Origin: Niveispirillum sp.
Lineage (GTDB): Bacteria > Pseudomonadota > Alphaproteobacteria > Azospirillales > Azospirillaceae
Assembly: GCF_017996735.1 (NCBI RefSeq)
Contig: NZ_JAGOGJ010000025.1
Coordinates: 1-64,000, forward strand
Direction: 5' to 3'
DNA length: 64,000 nt
In this document: positions 50,577 through 57,946 of the stretch, piece after piece
How the letters are laid out: each line of letters opens with the position of its first letter
Numbering within the stretch: position 1 is the first letter of the stretch
Notes under the pieces: model-generated
The model's database searches: none
Told to the model about the DNA's origin: nothing
The model's input: only the letters and a program-made list of their open reading frames with translations
Program-made: the position numbers and the translations under genes

Positions 50577-51764
50577 TTATTGGTGATCGAGCAGACCCAG
50601 GGTCTGCTTGGCCGTGATGTTGTTCTGTATCTCGTGGCTGCCGCCATAGATGGAGAAGGCGCGGCTATGCAGCCAGGCCCGCGTCGCCTCGATCTCTTCC
50701 GCCGTGAAGCCCTGGCCTTCCCAGCCCAGGCCGGCATTGCCCATGATCTCCACAATCAGGTCGGCCCGTTCCTGCGACACCTCAGCGCCAAGGTTTTTCA
50801 GGGCCGACACGGCGATGGTCTTCAATCCCGCCTTCGTTTCAGCGCCTGCCCGCCGCACGGTGTGCGAATAGGCCTGGGCGCGGATGCCGTTGCGGATCAA
50901 CCGGGCGCGCAGATCGGAATTGGCGATGCGCCCCTGGCCGTCGGTGCCGACATAGTGACGGGCCAGCTCGGTCAGCGGCGTTGCCTCCGCGCGGTTACCG
51001 GCCAGACTGTCGCGTTCGAACTGCAACAGGCGTTTGCCGACCGTCCAGCCGCCATTCAACGCGCCGACCATATTTTCCTTGGGCACCTTCACATCGGTCA
51101 GGAACACTTCGCAGAAATGCGTGGTGCCGGAAATCAGGGTGATGGGCCGCGCCTCTACCCCGGGCGTCGCCATGTCGATCAGCAGGAAGCTGATGCCCCC
51201 CTGCTTGCGCGTCGTGTCGGTGCGGACCAGGCAGAAGCACCAATGGGCGTGGTTGGCGCCTGAGGTCCAGATCTTCTGACCGTTCACCAGCCAATGGTCG
51301 CCCTGGTCCACACATTTGGTCTGCAGCGAGGCCAGATCGGACCCGGCACCGGGTTCGGAAAAGCCCTGGCACCAGCGCGCCTCGCCACGCGCGATGGGCG
51401 GCAGGAAGCGCAGTTTCTGTTCCTCGCTGGCAAATTCCAGCAGGGTCGGACCCAGCATCATCATGCCGTAGCTGCGATTGGGGTTGAAGGCACCGATCCG
51501 CGCCATCTCCTCCCCGATGATCCTTTCATGCGCCACCGTCAGGCCGGCACCGCCATAGATCACGGGCCAGGTGACCGCCCCCCATCCCTTGTCCGCGATC
51601 CGGCGCAGCCACAGGCAGAAATCCGCGTCGGCGTCGGCATAGCCGCCATCGGTCAGATAGGGCTGCGGATTCTTGAAGGCCAGCGCCGGCGGGAAATTGG
51701 CGGCAAGCCACCCCGCTGCTTCCTCCCGGAAACCGGACGCCATAATGTCATCCAAGCCAGCCAA
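50577..51764 (-). CDS. Acyl-CoA dehydrogenase, catalytic partner of an alpha/beta pair
   Basis: A 395-residue dehydrogenase: WGAVTWPVIYGGAGLTVAHERII, WCQGFSEPGAGSDLASLQT, WLVNGQKIWTSGANHAHWCFCLVRTD, and SIYGGSHEIQNNI. The usual C-terminal Glu is Gly (YGGS), but Glu250 in LLQFERDSLAGN is in the isovaleryl/long-chain dehydrogenase position and probably serves as base. With the smaller subunit downstream it should form an alpha2beta2 enzyme acting on a bulky acyl-CoA. The start is TTG with GAGAGGGA 6 bp upstream; an ATG seven codons later lacks a ribosome-binding site. It is first in the 16-gene leftward run, divergent from tetR. Confidence 0.87.
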   Translation of the reverse strand: MAGLDDIMASGFREEAAGWLAANFPPALAFKNPQPYLTDGGYADADADFCLWLRRIADKGWGAVTWPVIYGGAGLTVAHERIIGEEMARIGAFNPNRSYGMMMLGPTLLEFASEEQKLRFLPPIARGEARWCQGFSEPGAGSDLASLQTKCVDQGDHWLVNGQKIWTSGANHAHWCFCLVRTDTTRKQGGISFLLIDMATPGVEARPITLISGTTHFCEVFLTDVKVPKENMVGALNGGWTVGKRLLQFERDSLAGNRAEATPLTELARHYVGTDGQGRIANSDLRARLIRNGIRAQAYSHTVRRAGAETKAGLKTIAVSALKNLGAEVSQERADLIVEIMGNAGLGWEGQGFTAEEIEATRAWLHSRAFSIYGGSHEIQNNITAKQTLGLLDHQ

Positions 51765-52029
51765 TTCCCGTCCCTCTCATTTTTCCGCTGGTGACGCCGG
51801 CCCGCCCATTCCCGGCCACGATGGGGCGACAGGAGGGCACCGCAAGGAGGCGCGATACGCCACCGGCAGCAATCTTGATTGGGTTGACCTTAATTCAGCG
51901 GGCCGGGCTTTGCACGTCAAAAATTGCATCACAGGTTATTTTCTGGAAGCCACCCAACCCTGCACCCGGCAGATATCACCAGCACCGGGGCCGGCGCGGA
52001 CCTCGACGGGCTGGCGTAAAGTTCTCCAT
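51765..52029. other. 265-bp divergent promoter region between the catabolic run and tetR
   Basis: No gene is supportable. Composition becomes AT-richer between about 51870 and 51960. TTGACC (51884-51889) is a -35-like hexamer but lacks a good -10 at normal spacing. TTTGCAC at 51909-51915 matches part of the ATTTGCACT found before two other transcription units, making this a likely place for TetR control. Confidence 0.5.
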
Positions 52030-52818
52030 ATGTGCAATGTTAACTCTGAAGCGGAGCCGGCCGGTCCATCGCTGGCAATGGGGAGTTCAAAGCACGTGTC
52101 GCGGATCGAGCCGGAAAAAGCCCTGATCTATTCCAGTCCCGCCATCCATGCGCGGCGGCGACGCATTCTGGATGAAACACGCAAGCTTATCGCCGAAAAG
52201 GGCCTGATCCATTTCAGCATGGATGAGATCTGCAAGCGCGCGGATGTGTCCAAGCGCACGCTCTACAACGCGTTCCAGACCAAGGAACGTATGATCGCCA
52301 TGGCGATCCATGAATATTTCGACCGCTATATTTCCCGCCTGCCCTATACGCATCCGGCCGGAACGCTGCAGCGGAACATCGAGCGCATGGTGTTCGTGAT
52401 TCAGCGAAATCGTCAGATCCGCAATTATATCAGTGCGATCATGACGATTTATTTCTCCCTGGATGCAGACAGCGATATCTGGACGACCATGCATTCCATG
52501 GCCGTGACCCCCAACCTGCAATGGATCGAGGTGCTGCGCGCCAAACGGCAGTTGCAGCCCTGGATCGATGCCAAGCGGTTGGCGGATGACATCGTGCGAT
52601 TCGAATATACGATCATCTATGATTGGTGCCGGGGCCATATCGCCGACGATCAGATCATTCCGCATCTGATCACCACCTACCTGTCCTTCATGGCCGGGGC
52701 CACACGCGGCGCGGCACGCAAGGAAATCGAAACGGTTCTGTCGGATTTCCATGAGAAAGGTGTGTCCCTCTCGCCGTCCGGCGGCCCCCCGATGGACGGC
52801 GCGACCCCGCAGGGATGA
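52030..52818 (+). CDS. TetR-family transcriptional regulator
   Basis: A regulator of about 262 residues. The helix-turn-helix lies near residues 45-90 (RRRRILDETRKLIAEKGLIHFSMDEICKRADVSKRTLYNAFQTKERMI); the C-terminal ligand domain is helical. The start is uncertain: ATG 52030 and ATG 52078 both lack a clear ribosome-binding site, and 52078 would give a more usual N-terminus. TetR proteins in such clusters commonly repress CoA-ester catabolism and release DNA when an acyl-CoA binds. It is divergent from the 16-gene run and upstream of a PaaG-like gene; candidate operators share ATTTGCACT. Confidence 0.9.
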   Translation: MCNVNSEAEPAGPSLAMGSSKHVSRIEPEKALIYSSPAIHARRRRILDETRKLIAEKGLIHFSMDEICKRADVSKRTLYNAFQTKERMIAMAIHEYFDRYISRLPYTHPAGTLQRNIERMVFVIQRNRQIRNYISAIMTIYFSLDADSDIWTTMHSMAVTPNLQWIEVLRAKRQLQPWIDAKRLADDIVRFEYTIIYDWCRGHIADDQIIPHLITTYLSFMAGATRGAARKEIETVLSDFHEKGVSLSPSGGPPMDGATPQG

Positions 52819-52862
52819 CGATTTAAAATTAACCTGTCGTGTAGTTTTAGGGCGTGATATAA

Positions 52863-52891
52863 CCACCCCGCAATGATGATGCGCGGGGTGG
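52863..52891. promoter_or_regulatory. GC-rich inverted repeat between tetR and the PaaG-like gene
   Basis: CCACCCCGC (52863-52871) pairs perfectly with GCGGGGTGG (52883-52891) around an 11-base loop. It lies 45 bp after the tetR stop and 30 bp before the next ATG. With no T-run it is ambiguous: attenuator-like leader, operator, or weak terminator. An AT-rich stretch with TTTAAAATTAACC just upstream (about 52820) could hold a promoter. Confidence 0.4.
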
Positions 52892-52920
52892 ACAACCCCG
52901 CCCGAACGACGGAATTCCCG

Positions 52921-53724
52921 ATGGCAGACAAAGACACCGCCCCGCAGGCGGGAACGATGCGGCTGCTTGTTGACCGGCGCGACGGCGACGTGGTGCTGGT
53001 GACACTGAACCGGCCGGAGGCGCGCAACGCCGTCTCCTTCGAGATGTGGGAAGCCTTTTCCACCCTGCTGGACGGGCTGGAACGGGAGACGCCGGCCCGT
53101 GCGCTGGTGATCACCGGGGCCGGCGGGCATTTCTCCTATGGCGGCGACATGAAGATCCCGCCGGCACGGGGCGAGGGCGCGTTGTCCGCGGCCGCACGGC
53201 TGGAATGGGGACAGCGTATCATCGCCCGCCTGCGTCGGCTGCCCATGCCCGTCATCGCGGCGGTCGAGGGCGGGGCCTTCGGCATGGGGTGGAGCCTGGC
53301 ACTGGCCTGTGACCTGATCATCGCGGCGGAAGGCGCCAGCTTCGGTGCCCCCTTCGTCAATTTCGGCCTGACACCGGATGGCGGGGCCGCCTGGCTGCTG
53401 GCCCGTCAGATCGGCCGTTACCGCGCGGCGGAACTGGTTATGTCGGCCCGCACCCTGCCGGCGGCCGAGGCGTTGGGCATGGGGCTGGTCAGCCGCCTGT
53501 GCCCCACGGGCACCGCACTGGAAACGGCGCTGGCGTTCGCCGGCACGCTTGGCAACGGCAACCGCCAGGCGGTGGAGTTGACCAAGCGCCTGCTGCACAA
53601 TGCCGAAGGCAGCGACCTGGATGCAAGCCACGCCCTGGAACTGGTCTATTGCGCGCATCTGCAGAGCGGGGATGAATTGCGTCGTGCCCGCGACGCCTTC
53701 ATCAATGCCCGCAAGCAAGGCTGA
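52921..53724 (+). CDS. PaaG/enoyl-CoA isomerase-like crotonase
   Basis: A 267-residue crotonase-superfamily protein: VTLNRPEARNAVSFEMWEAF, GGHFSYGGDMK (oxyanion hole), and EGGAFGMGWSLALACDLIIAAEGASFGAPFVNFGLTPDGGAAWLLARQIG. Both hydratase Glu positions are replaced (Ser and Phe), but GLTPDGG carries the Asp used by PaaG-type 1,2-epoxyphenylacetyl-CoA isomerases and delta3,delta2-enoyl-CoA isomerases. A double-bond shift or ring-epoxide isomerisation is therefore more likely than hydration. The ATG at 52921 has CGGAA about 8 bp upstream. It precedes a flavin reductase-like gene by 11 bp. Confidence 0.85.
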   Translation: MADKDTAPQAGTMRLLVDRRDGDVVLVTLNRPEARNAVSFEMWEAFSTLLDGLERETPARALVITGAGGHFSYGGDMKIPPARGEGALSAAARLEWGQRIIARLRRLPMPVIAAVEGGAFGMGWSLALACDLIIAAEGASFGAPFVNFGLTPDGGAAWLLARQIGRYRAAELVMSARTLPAAEALGMGLVSRLCPTGTALETALAFAGTLGNGNRQAVELTKRLLHNAEGSDLDASHALELVYCAHLQSGDELRRARDAFINARKQG

Positions 53725-53735
53725 GGACGACGAAA

Positions 53736-54374
53736 ATGCAGTTCGACATGCGCGCCCTGCCCCTGCCGGCTCGGTACAAGATCATCAATTCCACCGTCAC
53801 CCCCCGGCCCATCGCCTGGGTAACGACGCTTTCCACCGACGGGGTGCGCAACGCCGCCCCCTACAGCTTTTTCAACGCCGTGGGCGATGATCCGCCACTG
53901 CTGGTCCTGGGCCTGCTGAAGCATCCCCGCCATGGCGGCATGAAGGACACGGCCAGCAACATCATGGCCACCGGTGAATTCGTGGTGAACCTTGTGTGCG
54001 AGGCCGACGCCGAGCGCATGAACCGGTGCAGCGTGGATGCCCCGCCCGAGTTGGACGAGATCGAGTATGCGGGGATCGAGACGGCACCGGCAAGCGTGGT
54101 CAAGCCGCCGCTGATCGCCACGGCACCCGTCAGCTTCGAATGCCGCAAGGTGGCGGCGCTGGATATCGGGCCGCGCCAGACGGTAATCCTGGGCGAAATC
54201 CTGATGGCCCATATCAAGGATGAATTCGTGATCGACGCGGCCAAGGCCTATGTCGACAATCCCGCCATGAAGCTGATTGGCCGCACCCATGGCAGCGGCT
54301 GGTACCTGCGCAATGGCGACGCGTTCCAGATGGACCGTCCCACCTACGACCCCGACTGGCGCGAACGGCAGTAA
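53736..54374 (+). CDS. Flavin reductase-like FMN-binding protein
   Basis: A 212-residue split-barrel FMN-binding protein of the flavin reductase-like family: STVTPRPIAWVTTLSTDGVRNAAPYSFFNAVGDDPPLLVLGL and GMKDTASNIMATGEFVVNLV are the FMN-binding signatures. The C-terminal half (LDIGPRQTVILGEILMAHIKDEFV...LIGRTHGSGWYLR) is typical of the larger members. GAGGACGACGAAA precedes the ATG. It could supply reduced flavin to the luciferase-like oxidoreductase at 32368-33273 or to the monooxygenases of the sulfur island; neither link is proven. Convergent with the lactonase-like gene across a short hairpin. Confidence 0.87.
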   Translation: MQFDMRALPLPARYKIINSTVTPRPIAWVTTLSTDGVRNAAPYSFFNAVGDDPPLLVLGLLKHPRHGGMKDTASNIMATGEFVVNLVCEADAERMNRCSVDAPPELDEIEYAGIETAPASVVKPPLIATAPVSFECRKVAALDIGPRQTVILGEILMAHIKDEFVIDAAKAYVDNPAMKLIGRTHGSGWYLRNGDAFQMDRPTYDPDWRERQ

Positions 54375-54418
54375 TGCCAGGGTCGGAATTTATCGGCACT
54401 GGTATAAGTGACCTCATC

Positions 54419-54432
54419 CCCCGCGTGCGGGG
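54419..54432. terminator. Short GC hairpin between convergent genes
   Basis: CCCCGC-GT-GCGGGG lies between the flavin reductase stop (54374) and the lactonase-like stop (54439). The stem is strong but the loop is only two bases (realistically four after opening one pair), and no U-run follows. It is probably a transcription end region, low confidence. Confidence 0.35.
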
Positions 54433-54438
54433 CCTGCC

Positions 54439-55485
54439 TCAGCCCCAGTGTGGCAGGGGCAGGCCCGGGATGGGTGTGCGCAGGGTGAGAACCGCGCCAT
54501 TGCGGCGGGACACGATCGACAGATCGCACAAATCCGCGCCGCCCCAGGCCAGACTGGTAGGCATCTGCATCACCTGCCCCTCCGGATCGGACAGGATGGT
54601 CACCACCTGCCCAGTGGGGGTAATGGCGACGACGCGGTTGGCGAAGGGCAGCGTCACCCAGAGATTGCCGGCAGCGTCCAGCGCAACACCATCGGGATGG
54701 CCCAAGGCAGCGCGTTCCGCCGGCGCCATCCGTCCATAGATATCACCGGCCGACAGGTTGTCGGGCGCCAGACCCAGGACCGGGCCATATTGCACGGGAT
54801 CACGATAGGAACCGTCAGCGCCACGGCGATAGCGCAGGATGGTGCCCGCTGCCGTCTGCGCCACATAGAGATGCCTGAAATCCCGGTCGAAACAGATACC
54901 ATTGGCCCCCCGGATGCCATCGCAGACACGCGACACTCGCCCATCCGCCGCCACCTTGTAAACAAATCCCGCCGGATCGGTCGTCCCGATATTGGCCGGG
55001 TTCGCCCAGGTGGAATGGCTGCAATAGACCTCCCCACCGGGGCCGATGGCGGGCGCGTTGGAGGCGACAAGACGCCGTCCATCCAAACTGTCGGCCAGGG
55101 TTTCAACCGCCCCCGTGCCCAGGTCCAGCCGTTGCAGGGGTCCGTTTCCGTCGGCCAGCAGGCCGAAATTGGCGATGATGACGCGACCCTGCCGGTCCAT
55201 GGCCAGCCCCGTGGCGGCAGGGGCCTTGCCGATGCGGGAAATACCGCCGTCCGGCGACAGGATCGCCACAGCACCATCCGGGTCCGACACGATCAGCCGG
55301 CCGTCCGGGGTGGTGACCACACCTTCGGGCTTGGTCAGGCCGGAAAGACGGCGGGCCTTGGCCAGCGGCAGGGGGGATGGGAGATTTCCCCCCGATGATA
55401 CGCACGCTGTCATCGCCAAGGCCCAACCGCCCGCCGCCACCCGCGTCAGCAGGTGGCGGCGGGAAAGGGAGAGTGCCCCGGTCAC
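54439..55485 (-). CDS. SMP-30/gluconolactonase-like exported lipoprotein
   Basis: A 348-residue six-bladed propeller protein with a Tat-like lipoprotein signal: SRRHLLTRVAAGGWALAMTAC, lipidated Cys near residue 28. Blade motifs include KPEGVVTTPDGRLIVSDPDG, GLAMDRQGRVIIANFG, GANGICFDRDFRHLYVAQTAAGTILRY, and HPDGVALDAAGNLWVTLPFANRVVAI, matching SMP-30/LRE lactonases. A periplasmic lactone hydrolase is the simplest role. The GTG start overlaps the fused CoA-transferase stop in a GTGA junction with no strong ribosome-binding site, so translation is probably coupled. Confidence 0.82.
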   Translation of the reverse strand: MTGALSLSRRHLLTRVAAGGWALAMTACVSSGGNLPSPLPLAKARRLSGLTKPEGVVTTPDGRLIVSDPDGAVAILSPDGGISRIGKAPAATGLAMDRQGRVIIANFGLLADGNGPLQRLDLGTGAVETLADSLDGRRLVASNAPAIGPGGEVYCSHSTWANPANIGTTDPAGFVYKVAADGRVSRVCDGIRGANGICFDRDFRHLYVAQTAAGTILRYRRGADGSYRDPVQYGPVLGLAPDNLSAGDIYGRMAPAERAALGHPDGVALDAAGNLWVTLPFANRVVAITPTGQVVTILSDPEGQVMQMPTSLAWGGADLCDLSIVSRRNGAVLTLRTPIPGLPLPHWG

Positions 55486-57842
55486 AGGACGCCGATGCGC
55501 CGGCTTTCGGCCAGCCGCGAGATTTCCGCGTCCTCATAGCCCAGTTCACGCAGTACCTCACGCGTGTGCTGGCCCAGGCCGGGCGCCGTGCCCCTGACCA
55601 CACCGGGCGTGCCCTTCAGCCGCGTGAACAGGCCGATTTCCTGGATGGGGCCATGCAGGGAGGTGGGCTGGTCCAGCACACGCTGGCTGTCCAGCGCCCA
55701 ATCCTGCTTGAAGAAGTCGGGCAGCCAATGCGTCTCCGTGGGGATTTCGCAAGGGGCGCCGGCGGCGTCCAGGATGGCGAAGGCGTCAGCGCTGGTATGG
55801 GCAGCGAAGAACGGCTCCAGCGCTGCCGACAGGGCGGCGTCATGGGCGCTGCGGTCACGCGGTGTCGCGAAACGTGGATCGCTGGTCAGTCCCGGCTGTC
55901 CCACGGCCCCGGCCAGGGCCGCAAACCGTTCATCGGTTTCACAGGCGATGCAGATCCACCCGTCACGGGTTGGATACAGCCGGTCCAGCGCGCCGAAGCC
56001 CATCTGGTCCTTACCCATCTTCAGGCTGAGCGTGACCTGACGGTCGGCATCCAGGAAATGTTCGGAGGTGGTGAACAGGCTGGAATGAACCTGGGGACAT
56101 TCCAGATAGTCGCCCTTGCCGGTCCGGTACCGGTTCTCCAGCGCCATCAGCACGCCGACGGCCCCCAGGAAGCCGTTATTGTAATCCTCGTTGCCATAGA
56201 CGCTGGGCACGGGGGCGTTGCCCTCCCCCGCCCCTTCATACAGCAGGCCGCAGAAACCGGAGATCAGCGGGGCGAAGCTTTTCAGCTTGGATTTCGGTCC
56301 CTTGGAACCATAGCCGGGCAGGTAGGCATAGATCAGCTTCGGGTTGATCGCCGACAGCGCGGCATAACCTATGCCGGCCTTGTCCGCCTTGCCCGGCCGC
56401 CAGTTATGCATGACGATGTCGGCGGTCTTGACCAGTTTCTGAATGATCTCGATGCCTTCCGGTGTCTTGATATTGACCACAATGCCACGCTTGCCACGCT
56501 GACAGGCCTCGAACGGGTCGGGCAGCGGCCGCATCTGGTCGCCGCCATCGGTTTCGATCTTAATGACGTCCGCCCCCATGTCGGACATCATGCGCCCGGC
56601 ATAGCCGCAGGCGAAGAAGGAGCTGAAATCCAGCACCCGGATGCCTTCCAGTGCCGCCTTCACCGGACGCACGGCGGCACAGGCCACGCGTACCGGCCGC
56701 GAGAGGAACGCCGGCAACCGGTCATTATCCTGCCCCACGGCGGGCGCCGGGCTGACGGTGATGCCGGGCGTGGCGGCGAAGCGTATGGCGGGGCCGGCCT
56801 GATGGATGGTGCCGAAATCGGCATCCTGCACCTCCACCCGCTGGCCGACAAATTCCACCTGCTCATCCAGCAGCGCCTCTGCCGGGCGCAGCACGGGCAG
56901 GGCCGCGATGTCGGCCTCGTGGAACAGGCGCAGCCATTCGGCACGCGGCTTCTTCTTCATCGCTTCATACAGTTCGACACGGGCGATGCGGTATTCATCC
57001 TCTGACAGCGGTACGGCCATTTCCGGCCCGTCGACCGCCTTCACCCGGTCGCCGAAACCCAGCAGGTCCATGGTGCGCTTGAAGCCGCCGGGTCCACCGG
57101 TGTGAAGCTGCAGATACTCGCCATCGCCACACTGGGCCAGACCGGTGACCAGGCGGGTATGGCCGAACGGCGTGCCCTTGGTGGACGCCTTGGCTTCCCG
57201 CTTGATGTAGGAGATGTTTTGCGGGTGAGACCACCAGTTCATAGGCGACTGGGCCAGGAAACTGTCCAACAGCGAGGCTTCCACCCCCTGCCCGACCCCG
57301 TTCTCATGCCGGGCGCGCAGGGCCGCCAGGATGTCAATCACCGCCACGAAGGCCTGGCCATAATGCAGCGCCGGATGGCCCAGATAAAACGGCCCCTCGC
57401 GATGGGGATTGCCCTTTTCGATCATGGCGCCCAACCGCGCGGCAGCCAGGCTTTCGCCATAGGGCCGGTCGGCCAGCGGCGTGTCGGCACCATAGGCGGT
57501 CAGCGCACAGACGATCAGCGCCGGATGCGATTTGGCAAGCATTTCGGCATCCAGGCCCAGCGCCCGGGCCTCCGCTTCCTCCAGGGAATGGATCAGGATG
57601 TCGGCGCGGGCCGCCAGGACCAGCACCTGCGCCCGCTCCGCCGCGTGCCTTATGTCCAGCTCCACAGCGCGCTTGCCCCGGTCCCAGCCCTTGCGTGTCA
57701 GCTCATGGGCGAACGGATTGCCGCCCTTGGGCTCCACCTTGATCACCTCGGCGCCATGGTCAGCCAGAAGCACACCGGCGATCAGGCCGGCGCGCACCTG
57801 TGACACATCGACGACGACAAGGTTTTCCAACGGACCGGGCAT
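55482..57842 (-). CDS. Fused double CaiB/BaiF-type CoA-transferase
   Basis: A single 786-residue chain containing two complete family III CoA-transferase domains, about 1-390 and 400-786. Each begins with its own N-terminal motif (ENLVVVDVSQVRAGLIAGVLLADHGAEVIKVEPKGG; LEGIRVLDFSSFFACGYAGRMMSDMGADVIKIETDGG). The family is normally a dimer of about 400-residue chains. In the second half an Asp is available in VYGNEDYNNGFLGAVGVLMAL; the equivalent segment of the first half reads LGHPALHYGQAFVAVIDIL with no Asp, so it may be inactive or only structural. GGAGGAAATGAGAG precedes the ATG. An ATTTGCACT element lies about 40 bp upstream. Confidence 0.9.
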   Translation of the reverse strand: MPGPLENLVVVDVSQVRAGLIAGVLLADHGAEVIKVEPKGGNPFAHELTRKGWDRGKRAVELDIRHAAERAQVLVLAARADILIHSLEEAEARALGLDAEMLAKSHPALIVCALTAYGADTPLADRPYGESLAAARLGAMIEKGNPHREGPFYLGHPALHYGQAFVAVIDILAALRARHENGVGQGVEASLLDSFLAQSPMNWWSHPQNISYIKREAKASTKGTPFGHTRLVTGLAQCGDGEYLQLHTGGPGGFKRTMDLLGFGDRVKAVDGPEMAVPLSEDEYRIARVELYEAMKKKPRAEWLRLFHEADIAALPVLRPAEALLDEQVEFVGQRVEVQDADFGTIHQAGPAIRFAATPGITVSPAPAVGQDNDRLPAFLSRPVRVACAAVRPVKAALEGIRVLDFSSFFACGYAGRMMSDMGADVIKIETDGGDQMRPLPDPFEACQRGKRGIVVNIKTPEGIEIIQKLVKTADIVMHNWRPGKADKAGIGYAALSAINPKLIYAYLPGYGSKGPKSKLKSFAPLISGFCGLLYEGAGEGNAPVPSVYGNEDYNNGFLGAVGVLMALENRYRTGKGDYLECPQVHSSLFTTSEHFLDADRQVTLSLKMGKDQMGFGALDRLYPTRDGWICIACETDERFAALAGAVGQPGLTSDPRFATPRDRSAHDAALSAALEPFFAAHTSADAFAILDAAGAPCEIPTETHWLPDFFKQDWALDSQRVLDQPTSLHGPIQEIGLFTRLKGTPGVVRGTAPGLGQHTREVLRELGYEDAEISRLAESRRIGVL

Positions 57843-57881
57843 CTCTCATTTCCTCCATGATGGCGTCGAACGCCACTTAAA

Positions 57882-57890
57882 ATTTGCACT
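57882..57890 (-). promoter_or_regulatory. ATTTGCACT element upstream of the fused CoA-transferase
   Basis: Nine bases identical to 41864-41872, at a similar distance (about 40 bp) from the start codon at 57842. Here the other half of the dyad is degenerate (ATGGTA instead of AGTGCA). The surrounding 57875-57905 stretch is AT-rich and probably contains the promoter. Confidence 0.4.
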
Positions 57891-57946
57891 ATGGTATATT
57901 TTTGTAAGGACCAGGACAAGGGGCTAAGTCCCCGTCCGCAGCCCCT

